A DNA stretch of 64,000 nt, taken from UBA12077 sp963665525. Lineage in GTDB: Bacteria > Bacteroidota > Bacteroidia > Bacteroidales > UBA12077. The notes under the pieces were generated by a model. It was not told the DNA's origin and made no database searches. It saw nothing but the letters and a program-made list of their open reading frames with translations. Location of the stretch: assembly GCA_963665525.1 (NCBI GenBank), contig OY762280.1, forward strand, positions 3,100,001 to 3,164,000, read 5' to 3'. Below, one piece after another: positions 38,268-46,908 of this stretch. The first letter of the stretch is position 1. Every line of letters starts with the position of its first letter. The position numbers were made by a program, and so were the translations under genes.

Positions 38268-38690
38268 TTACACTCTTTTATTAAAGTCAGTAAAAGTAAT
38301 CAAAAAAATCAGTAAAATTTTAGATTTAGATAAGTTTTAACTTTTACACAATCCCTATGAAATAAACTATTCTAAATAACTGTTCGAAAATATAAATAAT
38401 ACCTCAAAAAAAAAATCAGAACTCCAATAATTGTTAAAAAACTTTTTATTTAGGATTCTCGTAATCAGAAAAAGACATAAAGTAACATTGTTGTGCTAAA
38501 ATTATGTGCTTTTAGAAATAAGTATTCAGATCTATTGTTTCACATTGAAGCTATATTCTTTTTAAAATTGATGTCAAATTATTAAATTTGAGAATACCAA
38601 TGTGGAGGTTTTAATTCAATTTAAGATTTTAACATCTGTTAATCTAGTTTTTCGATATAGAAAACTAAATTTTCTTCAATCTTTAAAAGT
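38268..38690. other. 423-base divergent intergenic region
   Basis: AT-rich spacer between purH and the alcohol dehydrogenase gene. I see no RNA gene, repeat or ORF with coding features in it. The only recognisable element is a -7-like box at 38583-38590 on the plus strand. Confidence 0.5.
38583..38590 (+). promoter_or_regulatory. -7-like box for the alcohol dehydrogenase operon
   Basis: TAAATTTG, an exact -7 match about 100 bases before the ATG; no properly spaced -33 element. Confidence 0.35.
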
Positions 38691-39857
38691 ATGAGAAATA
38701 ATATTCAGTTAGAATTAAGGAAATTTGTCGCACCAGAATATTTGTTTGGTATGGATGCGCGGAAAGTAGCAATTAATTATTGCATGAAACTAGGAGCAAG
38801 AAAGATATTTATTGCCACTGATTCTGGCATCAAAAAAACTTCATGGTTTAATGAGATCATTCATTCAATATCAGAATCCAACATTCCATATATAATATTT
38901 TCTAAAATATCTCCTAACCCTCGTGATTATGAGGTAATGAAAGGAGCTGAAGAATACCTAAACAACCAGTGCAATATTATACTGGCAATTGGCGGAGGTA
39001 GTGTAATGGATTGTGCAAAAGGAATTGGTACTGTTGCTACAAATAGAAAAAGCATTGATAAATTTGAAGGAGTTGATGAAATAACAACTCCCATACCTCC
39101 ACTAATTTGTATTCCTACAACTGCCGGAACAGCTGCTGATGTCTCACAGTTTGCAATAATCAATAATACTACAGAAAAATATAAGATGGCTCTGATAAGT
39201 AAGGCTTTAGTCCCAGATGTTGCATTAATTGATCCTTTTGTTTTATTATCGATGGATAATTATTTAACAGCATGCACAGGGATGGATGCCTTATGTCATG
39301 CTTTCGAAGCTTTTGTTTCTAATGCTAATGCAACTTTTACCGATTTATATGCCCTTGAAGCTATTAAGCTTATTTATGAAAACATTGAGTCTACAATTCA
39401 TAATCCTGATGATATCCAGGTAAGAGGAAAGATGATGTTGGGAAGCCTATATGCAGGTCTTGCTTTTTCGAATGCCAGTTTAGGATGTGTACACTCTTTA
39501 GCTCACAGTTTAGGTGGGTATCTTGATTTGCCTCATGGAGAGTGTAATGCCATACTTTTACCTCATGTAGTAAATTACAATTTTGATGCTGCAATTGACA
39601 GATATAAACAAATTGCATCGGTAGTTAATATTGATACTTCTAGTTTAAGCAGTATGCAAGTAAAAAATGCTTTAGTAAACTATCTAATTGATCTTAAAAA
39701 TAAAATAGATATATCTGACACATTAAAAAACAAAGGGATTAAATCAGATACAGTTCATGTATTGGCATCAAAAGCTATTAATGATCCTTGTAACGCTACA
39801 AATCCCAAGGCTCCTACTCAAAAAGATTTAGAAGTTATATATTCAGAAGCAATGTAA
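38691..39857 (+). CDS. Iron-containing alcohol dehydrogenase
   Basis: 388 residues, group III dehydrogenase. NAD(P)-binding GGGSVMDCAKG (around 98-108) and IPTTAGTAADVS precede the metal ligands in CTGMDALCHAFEAFV (Asp, His) and the two His in CVHSLAHSLGG and LPHGECNAILLPHV. Substrates in the family range from butanol to 1,3-propanediol and lactaldehyde, so the substrate is not known. A histidine kinase gene starts one base after the stop. Confidence 0.9.
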   Translation: MRNNIQLELRKFVAPEYLFGMDARKVAINYCMKLGARKIFIATDSGIKKTSWFNEIIHSISESNIPYIIFSKISPNPRDYEVMKGAEEYLNNQCNIILAIGGGSVMDCAKGIGTVATNRKSIDKFEGVDEITTPIPPLICIPTTAGTAADVSQFAIINNTTEKYKMALISKALVPDVALIDPFVLLSMDNYLTACTGMDALCHAFEAFVSNANATFTDLYALEAIKLIYENIESTIHNPDDIQVRGKMMLGSLYAGLAFSNASLGCVHSLAHSLGGYLDLPHGECNAILLPHVVNYNFDAAIDRYKQIASVVNIDTSSLSSMQVKNALVNYLIDLKNKIDISDTLKNKGIKSDTVHVLASKAINDPCNATNPKAPTQKDLEVIYSEAM

Positions 39858-39858
39858 T

Positions 39859-41466
39859 ATGTCAAAAGACTGGAAAAAATATCGTGAAAAAATAATCGGT
39901 TTAGGAGATGACTCTTTTAAAAAAAGTTATTATCCTGAACTTCAGAATAAAATTAATGAATTACAACAAGCTAATCTTAACTTTAAAACTATATTTGAAA
40001 GTACAAGTGATGGGATAATGATTCATGATAAGGAAGGTAGAATTTACGCTTCCAATCCTGAAGCAATTAAAATATTTAATATTAGTGAAGATAATCAATC
40101 AACTTATAATTTAAAAAGGATTTTAAATTACAATGATAATATTGACAAGTTAATCTCATTTTGGAATGAGGCTAGTTTAGGTTCACCACAAACATTCGAA
40201 TGGGTAATACAACAAAATGAAACAAATATTAAAATACCTGTACAGATTTCTATAAACTCTACTATATGGAATGGACAACATGTGCTAGTTGCTGTTATTA
40301 GAGATTTTACAGAGAGAAAAAAGTTTGAACAAGAATTAATAAAGGCTAAAGAAAGAGCCAGCGAAAGTGATAAGTTAAAATCAGCATTTTTAGCAAACAT
40401 GAGTCATGAAATTAGAACTCCTATGAATGGTATTCTAGGTTTTGCTAATCTTTTAACTCAAAAAAATCTTCCTGAAGGTAAGCTTGAATTCTATTCGAAA
40501 ATAATAATAGATAATGGTAACCAATTACTAAATATCGTAGATGATATCCTTGATATTTCCATGATAGAATCGAATACGATTAAATTAAAACAACAACATG
40601 TAAATATCAACAACTTAATTGATGAATTATATACAATTTATAAACTACAAAATACTAACAGTAACATTGAGTTATCAATAGTTAAATCTATAAAAGATGA
40701 AGAAAGTATCATAATTACTGACCAAGGAAGATTAAACCAGGTATTAAGCAATCTTATCAATAATGCCTTAAAATTTACAAAAGAAGGAAGTGTTCATTTT
40801 GGTTATCATGTGATAAATAATAAACTCCAATTCTTTGTAAAAGACACTGGAATTGGTATTTCAAAGGATCTACAGCAAAAAGTATTTGAACGCTTTCGAC
40901 AGGCTAATTTAGATTATTCAAGAGAATATGGCGGGAATGGTTTAGGATTATCTTTATCGAAAAGACTTGTTGAATTGCTTGGTGGAAAAATTTGGATTGA
41001 ATCAGAAGAAAATAAGGGATCAACATTCTATTTTACAATCCCTATTAATAGTCCTTTAGAGAATAAATCAGAAGACAAAAAAAACACTATACCAAATAAA
41101 GAAATAAAGCCATTAACAGTACTAGTAGTAGAAGACGAAGAAGTTAATTTTCAATTTATAAAAGAAATATTATCTGTTAACAACCCGAATGTTATATGGG
41201 CTAAAAACGGCAAACAAGCAATTGAAAAGTGTAAAAACAACCCTGAAATTGATATAGTATTAATGGATATTAGAATGCCTGTGATGAATGGATACGAATC
41301 AACCAAAGAAATAAAAAAAATAAGACCCGAACTTCCTGTTATCGCACAAACAGCCTATGCAATGAGCGATGATCTTAATAAAGTAAAAGCTGCCGGATGT
41401 GACGATTATATATCAAAACCAATAAATATTGATAACTTATTGCAGCTTATTAATAAGTATCAATAA
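39859..41466 (+). CDS. PAS-containing hybrid histidine kinase
   Basis: 535 residues, with no membrane helix, so a cytoplasmic sensor. Order: short coiled coil, PAS domain (about 41-150), HisKA with phospho-acceptor His183 in LANMSHEIRTPMNG, HATPase_c with NLINNALKFTKEG and GGNGLGLSLSKR, and a C-terminal receiver with the phospho-Asp in VLMDIRMPVMNG. It is joined to the alcohol dehydrogenase gene by a single base, so translation is coupled. No DNA-binding output is present; a separate regulator must exist. Confidence 0.93.
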   Translation: MSKDWKKYREKIIGLGDDSFKKSYYPELQNKINELQQANLNFKTIFESTSDGIMIHDKEGRIYASNPEAIKIFNISEDNQSTYNLKRILNYNDNIDKLISFWNEASLGSPQTFEWVIQQNETNIKIPVQISINSTIWNGQHVLVAVIRDFTERKKFEQELIKAKERASESDKLKSAFLANMSHEIRTPMNGILGFANLLTQKNLPEGKLEFYSKIIIDNGNQLLNIVDDILDISMIESNTIKLKQQHVNINNLIDELYTIYKLQNTNSNIELSIVKSIKDEESIIITDQGRLNQVLSNLINNALKFTKEGSVHFGYHVINNKLQFFVKDTGIGISKDLQQKVFERFRQANLDYSREYGGNGLGLSLSKRLVELLGGKIWIESEENKGSTFYFTIPINSPLENKSEDKKNTIPNKEIKPLTVLVVEDEEVNFQFIKEILSVNNPNVIWAKNGKQAIEKCKNNPEIDIVLMDIRMPVMNGYESTKEIKKIRPELPVIAQTAYAMSDDLNKVKAAGCDDYISKPINIDNLLQLINKYQ

Positions 41467-41585
41467 AAATATTCAGGTCGACTTGTTAAACTGTTGTTAA
41501 ATTTTTTCTTCGAGATAAAATTATAAAAAGATCATTTGTATATTTACTCTTTGAATAAAATTTATCAATCTTTAAAACCAAAATT

Positions 41586-42203
41586 ATGATCAAAAAATTA
41601 TTGGGGATACTTGCTGTTGCAGCATTATTAGTTTCATGTGGAAATAAAGAACAAAAAAAAGAAGAATGCTGCGATAAAGATATTGCAAAAGTAACAGTTG
41701 ACGAGGTTGTTACCGACATGCAAAAATTCGTCGAAAAAGAAATAGTCATTTCAGGAACAGTTAATCATGTGTGTTCACATGGTGGGAAAAGAATGTTTAT
41801 TATGGGTACAGATCCTGATGTTGCCATAAAAATTACTCCTAATGAGGAAATCGGAGTATTTGAAAAAGAACTTGAGGGAAGCCATGTAATGGTTACAGGT
41901 ATTCTTAGAGAATTACGAATCGATGAAGCTTATGTTGCAAACCTTGAAAAAGAAATTGCTGAAGGAAATGACAATGAGGCTGTACACGATCACTCTGGAG
42001 GAACTCACGACGAAACAGAAGAAATTGATGACGAAAAGAAAGCTCAGTTAGAAGCTATGAGGACTAGAATAGCAGATTCTGAAAACGGATATTACTCTCA
42101 ATATTGGATTGAAGCAAGCAAGTTTGAGGTAAAAGAGTGTGAACATGATCATGCAGAAGGTGAAGATCATGAACATGAACAAGAAGAAGAACACGCTCAC
42201 TAA
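41586..42203 (+). CDS. Lipoprotein with OB-like core and His-rich tail
   Basis: 205 residues. The lipobox LVSC places the anchor at Cys18. Next come a CC pair (28-29), and an OB-fold-like segment beginning IVISGTVNHVCSHGG (His61, Cys63, His65). The layout resembles small bacterial OB-fold proteins with VC..GC metal-type pockets. The end is rich in His and Glu (HDHSGGTHDE and CEHDHAEGEDHEHE), a likely metal-binding tail. Metal chaperoning in the envelope is an inference. A terminator follows, so the next gene has its own start. Confidence 0.65.
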   Translation: MIKKLLGILAVAALLVSCGNKEQKKEECCDKDIAKVTVDEVVTDMQKFVEKEIVISGTVNHVCSHGGKRMFIMGTDPDVAIKITPNEEIGVFEKELEGSHVMVTGILRELRIDEAYVANLEKEIAEGNDNEAVHDHSGGTHDETEEIDDEKKAQLEAMRTRIADSENGYYSQYWIEASKFEVKECEHDHAEGEDHEHEQEEEHAH

Positions 42204-42225
42204 AATAATTTCAAACTTAATTATG

Positions 42226-42233
42226 TAAATTTG
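42226..42233 (+). promoter_or_regulatory. -7-like box for the PepSY-like gene
   Basis: TAAATTTG matches the -7 consensus 45 bases before the ATG at 42278, but it partly overlaps the terminator stem of the previous gene. Confidence 0.35.
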
Positions 42234-42264
42234 TCCGAGGATTTAACTTCTTCGGACATTTTTT
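42232..42264 (+). terminator. Intrinsic terminator after the His-rich lipoprotein
   Basis: TGTCCGAGGA and TTCTTCGGACA pair around TTTAAC, followed by TTTTTT. Confidence 0.8.
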
Positions 42265-42277
42265 AATCGTTAATACT

Positions 42278-42841
42278 ATGAAATTAAGAAAACTCAATAG
42301 AAACTTACATCGTGATTTAGGTTATATTTTCTTTTTTATGACATTAATCTATGGTTTATCAGGAATTGCTCTGAACCATATTGACGATTGGAACCCAAGT
42401 TATATTATTAAATACAAAGAAGTTAAAATTGAAAAAAGTTTGTCGAAAAGTGTTCTGGACAAAAAAACAGTAATAGATTTAATCCATGAATATGCTACAG
42501 GAGAAAAATATAAAAACCATTACTTCCCAAACGATGTTACCTTAAAAGTTTTTCTTAAGGATGGCAATATGAATATCAATCTTGAAACAGGGAAAGGTTA
42601 TATTGAAACTTCGAAACGCCGTCCAATCTTTCACCAGGCAAATTATTTACATTACAATCCACATAAATGGTGGACTGTTCTTTCTGATATTTATGCAATT
42701 TCCTTATTACTACTTGCAATTACCGGTTTATTTATTTTAAAAGGGAAAAACGGAATTACAGGTCGTGGAGCATGGTTAACCGGACTGGGAATTATTCTAC
42801 CAATCATCTTCCTCTTAGTTTATTACTGGAAAGTATTTTAA
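42278..42841 (+). CDS. PepSY-associated transmembrane protein
   Basis: 187 residues: one helix at about 15-33, a periplasmic part of about 95 residues, then two helices at about 133-152 and 163-184. The start, RNLHRDLGYIFFFMTLIYGLSGIALNH, is the pattern of PepSY-TM proteins, which in other bacteria are linked to iron and siderophore uptake and to ferric reduction. His residues in helix 1 and near 120 could be heme-related. It follows a His-rich lipoprotein, hinting at a metal theme. Convergent with mgtE with overlapping ends. Confidence 0.72.
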   Translation: MKLRKLNRNLHRDLGYIFFFMTLIYGLSGIALNHIDDWNPSYIIKYKEVKIEKSLSKSVLDKKTVIDLIHEYATGEKYKNHYFPNDVTLKVFLKDGNMNINLETGKGYIETSKRRPIFHQANYLHYNPHKWWTVLSDIYAISLLLLAITGLFILKGKNGITGRGAWLTGLGIILPIIFLLVYYWKVF

Positions 42842-44196
42842 AATAATGCGAAAAATGCTCTTCCTATCATTAGATATAGAAACAAACCCATAATATCATT
42901 TACTGTAGTAATAAATGGTCCGGTTGCTAATGCCGGATCAATTTTGAACTTATCTAATAACATAGGAACAAATGTTCCGAACATAGACGCAAAAACAATA
43001 ACTGAGAAAAGAGCTGTACTAACCGTAATTGTTAAAATAAATGAATCGCTAAAGAAATAATTATAAGCAAATATTACCGATGATAAAATAATACCATTGA
43101 TAGCAGCTACCCCCAATTCTTTTAATAATTTTCGCCCAATACCTTCAAATCCCATGGAATTACTAGCTAAAGCCTGCACTATAATTGATGATGATTGAAC
43201 ACCTACATTACCTCCCATCGCAGCAATCAAAGGAATAAAAAATGCCATTTTAGGATTAATCCCTAAATCAACTTCGTACACTCCCATTACTAATGCTGCT
43301 ATAATTCCTCCAAATAATCCAATAAATAACCATGGAATTCTTGCTCGAGTTAACACCCAGGCACTATCCGACGATTCAACATCCTGCGTAATACCAGATA
43401 CTAATTGATAATCACGTTCTGCCTCTTCACGAATTACATCCACAACATCATCAATGGTAATACGACCAACCAAACGGTTCAAAGCATCAACAACAGGTAA
43501 AGCAACCAAGTCGTATTTATCCATAATATTTGCAACTTCTTCGGATGGAGTATCTGTTTTTACCGAAATTACATCCGTGTTAATAATATTTGCAATTTTC
43601 CTATTGGTTGAAGTAAGCAATAGTTTTTTCAATGATAATGTCCCTTTTAACACCTCATTATTATCAATTACATACACATAATAAACTTCATCTACATCTT
43701 CGGCCTGCTTTCTCATTTCTTTAAGGCAAGTCATTATATTCCAGTTCTCGTTCACTGTAATTAACTCTTTTGCCATTAAACCACCGGCCGTATCTTCATC
43801 ATAATTTAAAAGATCAACAATGTCGCCGGCCTGCTCTAAATCAACTAAATGAGACAATACCTCTTCTTGCTTTTCTTCAGAAAGTTCCCCAATTACATCG
43901 GCAGCATCATCAGAATCAAGTTTTTCAATTAACTGCTTAGCAATTACTTCACTAGGTAATATTTTTAAGAAACGTTCACGATCGTCCTCTTCAAGTTCTA
44001 CCAATACCTCTGCTGCATCTTCCGGATCCAGCATTACATGTACAAAGCGTGCCTCATCAATATTTAACTCATCGTATATTTCTGCAATATCGGCAGGATG
44101 TAAGTCTTTTACCATTTCAAAGGTTGCTACCTCATCGCTTTTTTCTATATGATCACGCAGCAGATCAATATATTCCTTGGTTAATTCGAATTGCAT
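42838..44196 (-). CDS. mgtE: Magnesium transporter MgtE
   Basis: 452 residues. An N-terminal superhelical domain with repeated DDAADV/LEEDDRE motifs (about 1-125), two CBS domains (about 130-255) and five membrane helices from about 280. The pore signature PLIAAMGGNVGVQSSSI is present. It imports Mg2+ and closes when Mg2+ binds the cytosolic domains. It follows rsmA by 24 bases. Confidence 0.95.
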   Translation of the reverse strand: MQFELTKEYIDLLRDHIEKSDEVATFEMVKDLHPADIAEIYDELNIDEARFVHVMLDPEDAAEVLVELEEDDRERFLKILPSEVIAKQLIEKLDSDDAADVIGELSEEKQEEVLSHLVDLEQAGDIVDLLNYDEDTAGGLMAKELITVNENWNIMTCLKEMRKQAEDVDEVYYVYVIDNNEVLKGTLSLKKLLLTSTNRKIANIINTDVISVKTDTPSEEVANIMDKYDLVALPVVDALNRLVGRITIDDVVDVIREEAERDYQLVSGITQDVESSDSAWVLTRARIPWLFIGLFGGIIAALVMGVYEVDLGINPKMAFFIPLIAAMGGNVGVQSSSIIVQALASNSMGFEGIGRKLLKELGVAAINGIILSSVIFAYNYFFSDSFILTITVSTALFSVIVFASMFGTFVPMLLDKFKIDPALATGPFITTVNDIMGLFLYLMIGRAFFALF

Positions 44197-44220
44197 AGTA
44201 GGAAATATTTGAGTTAAACT

Positions 44221-44997
44221 TTATTTTAATTCCGATTCAATAAGATTTGTAAGATAAATAAAATCTTCTACACCTAATTGTTCAGGACGTTTCCCAAAAA
44301 TCTCATCATCGGTTTGTAAATTTAGCAAAATACTTTTTAATGAGTTTCTTAATGTTTTTCGACGTTGATTAAATCCCAATTTAACAATCCTGAAAAAAAG
44401 ACTTTCATCACATCCAAGTCGCTTACGTTCGTTCCTTTTTAAATGAATAACTGCAGAGTTTACTTTTGGAGGCGGATCAAAAACTTTTGGTCCAACAGTA
44501 AATAAATAATCGATATCATAAAATGCCTGAAGTAAAACACTTAAAATACCATACGTTTTATTTCCATGAGAAGCTTTTATCCTGTCGGCAACTTCCTTTT
44601 GGATCATACAAACTACATCAGAGACTAAATCTCTATTTTCAAGTACTCTGAAAAAGATCTGACTCGATATATTATATGGGAAATTACCTATAATTGTAAT
44701 AGGCTCACTAAATAATTGTTGTAGATCAAACTTTAAAAAATTCTTAAAAATTAGTTTTTCACCTAATGACGGATAAGAAGCCTGTAAAAATTCATATGCT
44801 TCAGAATCAACTTCAATAGCATGCAAATCAAGATCTTCTTTCTTTATTAGAATAGACGTTAGCACACCAGTTCCTGGTCCAATTTCCAGCACTTTTTTAT
44901 TGGGCAATCCATTAATAGCGTCAACTATCTTACGAGCAATATTTTCATCTTTTAAAAAGTGCTGACCTAAACTTTTTTTGGGGCGAACTCCAGACAT
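44221..44997 (-). CDS. rsmA: 16S rRNA dimethyladenosine transferase
   Basis: 258 residues from the chosen start (MSGVRPKKSLGQHFL). A 26-codon extension to 45075 is possible but has no family counterpart. RsmA dimethylates two adjacent adenines near the 3' end of 16S rRNA. Motifs: LGQHFLKD, the SAM site VLEIGPGTGVLTSIL and the catalytic NFPYNISSQI. First gene of a pair with mgtE; divergent from the flippase-like gene. Confidence 0.95.
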   Translation of the reverse strand: MSGVRPKKSLGQHFLKDENIARKIVDAINGLPNKKVLEIGPGTGVLTSILIKKEDLDLHAIEVDSEAYEFLQASYPSLGEKLIFKNFLKFDLQQLFSEPITIIGNFPYNISSQIFFRVLENRDLVSDVVCMIQKEVADRIKASHGNKTYGILSVLLQAFYDIDYLFTVGPKVFDPPPKVNSAVIHLKRNERKRLGCDESLFFRIVKLGFNQRRKTLRNSLKSILLNLQTDDEIFGKRPEQLGVEDFIYLTNLIESELK

Positions 44998-45094
44998 AAT
45001 ACGATATATATTTACAACTTGAAACGGTATAATAAAATTATCGTGTAAAGATCGAAAAACTTCCTTCAAATTCAAACAATAAGGATTCTTCTTA

Positions 45095-45102
45095 TATCTT
45101 TG
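45095..45102 (+). promoter_or_regulatory. -7 box for the flippase-like gene
   Basis: TATCTTTG, an exact -7 match 20 bases before the ATG at 45123; it would give a leader of only about 12-14 bases. Confidence 0.5.
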
Positions 45103-45122
45103 ATCTTAAAGAAAATCTTTAA

Positions 45123-46073
45123 ATGTTAAACAAAAAACTTAAAATAATCCTTGGATTCTTCTTTATAATTGTATCGTATGGTTTTATAGTTTATAAAATA
45201 ATCCGATTCGAAGATCTTCAGCATTTTTCTTTTTCAAAAATTCAATCGATTACATCTATTATTATTCTTGTAATTGTACTTTTTATGATGATCATCAACT
45301 GGAGTGTTGAAGCCATTAAATGGAAGGTGCTAATTAAAAGTTTAGAGACCATACAATTCATCCAATCATTAAAGGCTGTTCTTTCAGGTATTAGTATTGG
45401 AATGATAACCCCTAATCGTGTTGGTGAAATTGGAGGAAGGGTTCTTTTCCTGGATAAAGGACAAAGAACCTTTGGAATATTCTCTGCTGCTTTAGGAAGC
45501 CTGGCTCAACTTACAACTACCTTATTATTTGGAATACTTGGTTTTATTATATTCTTACTGCTTTTTCCAGAAAAAATATTTTTAAACCACAGCCTTAATC
45601 TCAGTTTAGTTTTAAGCTGTTCTTTAATATTACTTTTCCTTCTCTGGTCGTTTTTCAATATTAAAAACTTAACTCCTTTCTTAAAAAAAATACCATTCTT
45701 AAAAAAAAGAGAAGAACAGTTAAAGTATTTTGCTAAAACTAAATACAATATTCTTTTAAAATCTCTTTTATTAAGTTTTTTACGATACATCATTTTTACA
45801 ACACAGTTTTATTTATTACTGCTTATGTTTGATGTTTCAATATCGATCAGTCAAGCATATATTTCAATTAGTTTAGTCTATTTGTTTGCAACCATTATTC
45901 CAACCACAACACTAATCGAATTAGGCATTCGAGGTTCATTATCCATATTTTTTATCGGGATGTTCTCTGAAAATATTCTTGGAATTACATTTTCTACTTT
46001 TTTATTATGGTTCATCAACTTAGCAGCACCTTCTATCATTGGTTCAATATTTTTTGTCAAAAATAAACTTTGA
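45123..46073 (+). CDS. Flippase-like membrane protein (LPG synthase TM region family, UPF0104)
   Basis: 316 residues, about eight membrane helices. The segments SGISIGMITPNRVGEIGGR (around 89-107) and TTTLIELGIRGSLS (near 260) are the two conserved blocks of the YbhN/AglD-like family, related to the membrane half of lysylphosphatidylglycerol synthases. No soluble synthase domain is fused. The cargo is unknown. A weak hairpin (AAAAGAC/GTCTTTT) lies 32 bases after the stop. Confidence 0.78.
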   Translation: MLNKKLKIILGFFFIIVSYGFIVYKIIRFEDLQHFSFSKIQSITSIIILVIVLFMMIINWSVEAIKWKVLIKSLETIQFIQSLKAVLSGISIGMITPNRVGEIGGRVLFLDKGQRTFGIFSAALGSLAQLTTTLLFGILGFIIFLLLFPEKIFLNHSLNLSLVLSCSLILLFLLWSFFNIKNLTPFLKKIPFLKKREEQLKYFAKTKYNILLKSLLLSFLRYIIFTTQFYLLLLMFDVSISISQAYISISLVYLFATIIPTTTLIELGIRGSLSIFFIGMFSENILGITFSTFLLWFINLAAPSIIGSIFFVKNKL

Positions 46074-46274
46074 TATATTAATATAATATTTACATTTGCA
46101 CAATAAAAGACTTTATTGTCTTTTACTGAAGATTTACACAACGTTCTTAAATATACTACTCAATACACAGCATTATTAAGATAACTTATTACATTACAGG
46201 AAGAATTGCTACAGTGTCCGTGAGAATAAAAATCATAGACTTAATTTAATCAATCTTTTGTAAATAATTTTTCG

Positions 46275-46570
46275 AACAAATCGGTTCAAGGTAATTCTAA
46301 AACGAGAACATATATTGTATTCTAATAATAGGAATTAGAACAAATGCAGTATTTAAATCATAAAAATGATATTCCGAAGACAGCAATCTTAGAATTAATT
46401 ATTTCGACTATGTTCTTTAAATAAGTTTTTTTTAATGCAATATAAATCGTATATTGGTATAGAAATTCAAATCTGAAATATTTATTAAAAATATAATAAA
46501 CAATTTGATATACTTCGTTGTTTATTAAAAACAAATCGGTTCCGGGAGCAGGGTTAATAACAAGGTAATT
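46275..46570 (+). repeat. Interrupted direct repeat
   Basis: Copy one (46275-46296) reads AACAAATCGGTTC then AAGGTAATT. Copy two (46530-46570) has the same two blocks, separated by 19 extra bases (46543-46561). The extra bases form part of the 5' arm of the hairpin at 46534-46611. Confidence 0.6.
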
Positions 46571-46611
46571 TTTCTCATAATCATTTTCTTTAAAAGCTCC
46601 TGGGGCCGATT
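46534..46611 (+). ncRNA. Unassigned strong hairpin upstream of the copper genes
   Basis: AATCGGTTCCGGGAGC (46534-46549) pairs fully with GCTCCTGGGGCCGATT (46596-46611): 16 pairs including three G-U pairs, around a 46-base AT-rich loop. Its G+C content stands out against the surrounding AT-rich DNA. It ends 64 bases before the CopZ-like ATG. Possible roles are a leader regulatory element, a small RNA or the terminator/scar of something lost; the strand is not proven. Confidence 0.4.
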
Positions 46612-46674
46612 CTTCTTTTAAAAGAATTCTTTGATTACAACTATAATATCATCGAAATATTAAATAATAACATA

Positions 46675-46896
46675 ATGGGAACCATAAAATTTAAATCCAA
46701 CCTAAAATGCAATGGTTGTGTTAATGCTATAAAACCAGGTATAGAATCAATAAAAGAAATAAAATCGCGGAGAGTTTTTTTTGATGTAGAAAATAAAACG
46801 CTTAAGGTTGATTTTGAAAATATTTCAGATAATGAAATCTGTAAAAAAGTCATTCATATTGTGACAAACTCAGGATATACAATTGAAAAATTATAA
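46675..46896 (+). CDS. Heavy-metal-associated (HMA) domain protein, CopZ-like
   Basis: 73 residues, one ferredoxin-like HMA domain with the metal site in LKCNGCVNAIKPGIE (CxxC is CNGC). It probably carries Cu(I) to the adjacent ATPase. Only 12 bases separate it from the CopA start, so the two are an operon. Confidence 0.85.
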   Translation: MGTIKFKSNLKCNGCVNAIKPGIESIKEIKSRRVFFDVENKTLKVDFENISDNEICKKVIHIVTNSGYTIEKL

Positions 46897-46908
46897 CATG
46901 TTGTTTGT

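Larger units (their letters stand above)
46074..46674. other. 601-base non-coding region upstream of the copper genes
   Basis: No gene with coding features is visible. It holds a weak hairpin at 46105-46124, an interrupted direct repeat (46275-46296 and 46530-46570), a 16-pair hairpin (46534-46611) and a palindrome TTCTTTTAAAAGAA at 46613-46626. A 26-codon ORF at 46344-46424 is too short to judge. I could not fit the region to tmRNA, RNase P RNA, SRP RNA or a named riboswitch. Confidence 0.5.

Noticed and set aside
44998..45075. 26-residue N-terminal extension of RsmA
   Set aside because: No counterpart in the family, and the usual start MSGVRPKKSLGQHFL is at 44997.
46344..46424. 26-codon ORF in the region upstream of the copper genes, with AGGAATTAG before its ATG
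   Set aside because: Too short to tell from chance in AT-rich DNA and no recognisable pattern; not listed as a gene.
46534..46611. Hairpin as a cobalamin, NiCo or other named riboswitch
   Set aside because: I could not find the conserved boxes of those classes; left unassigned.
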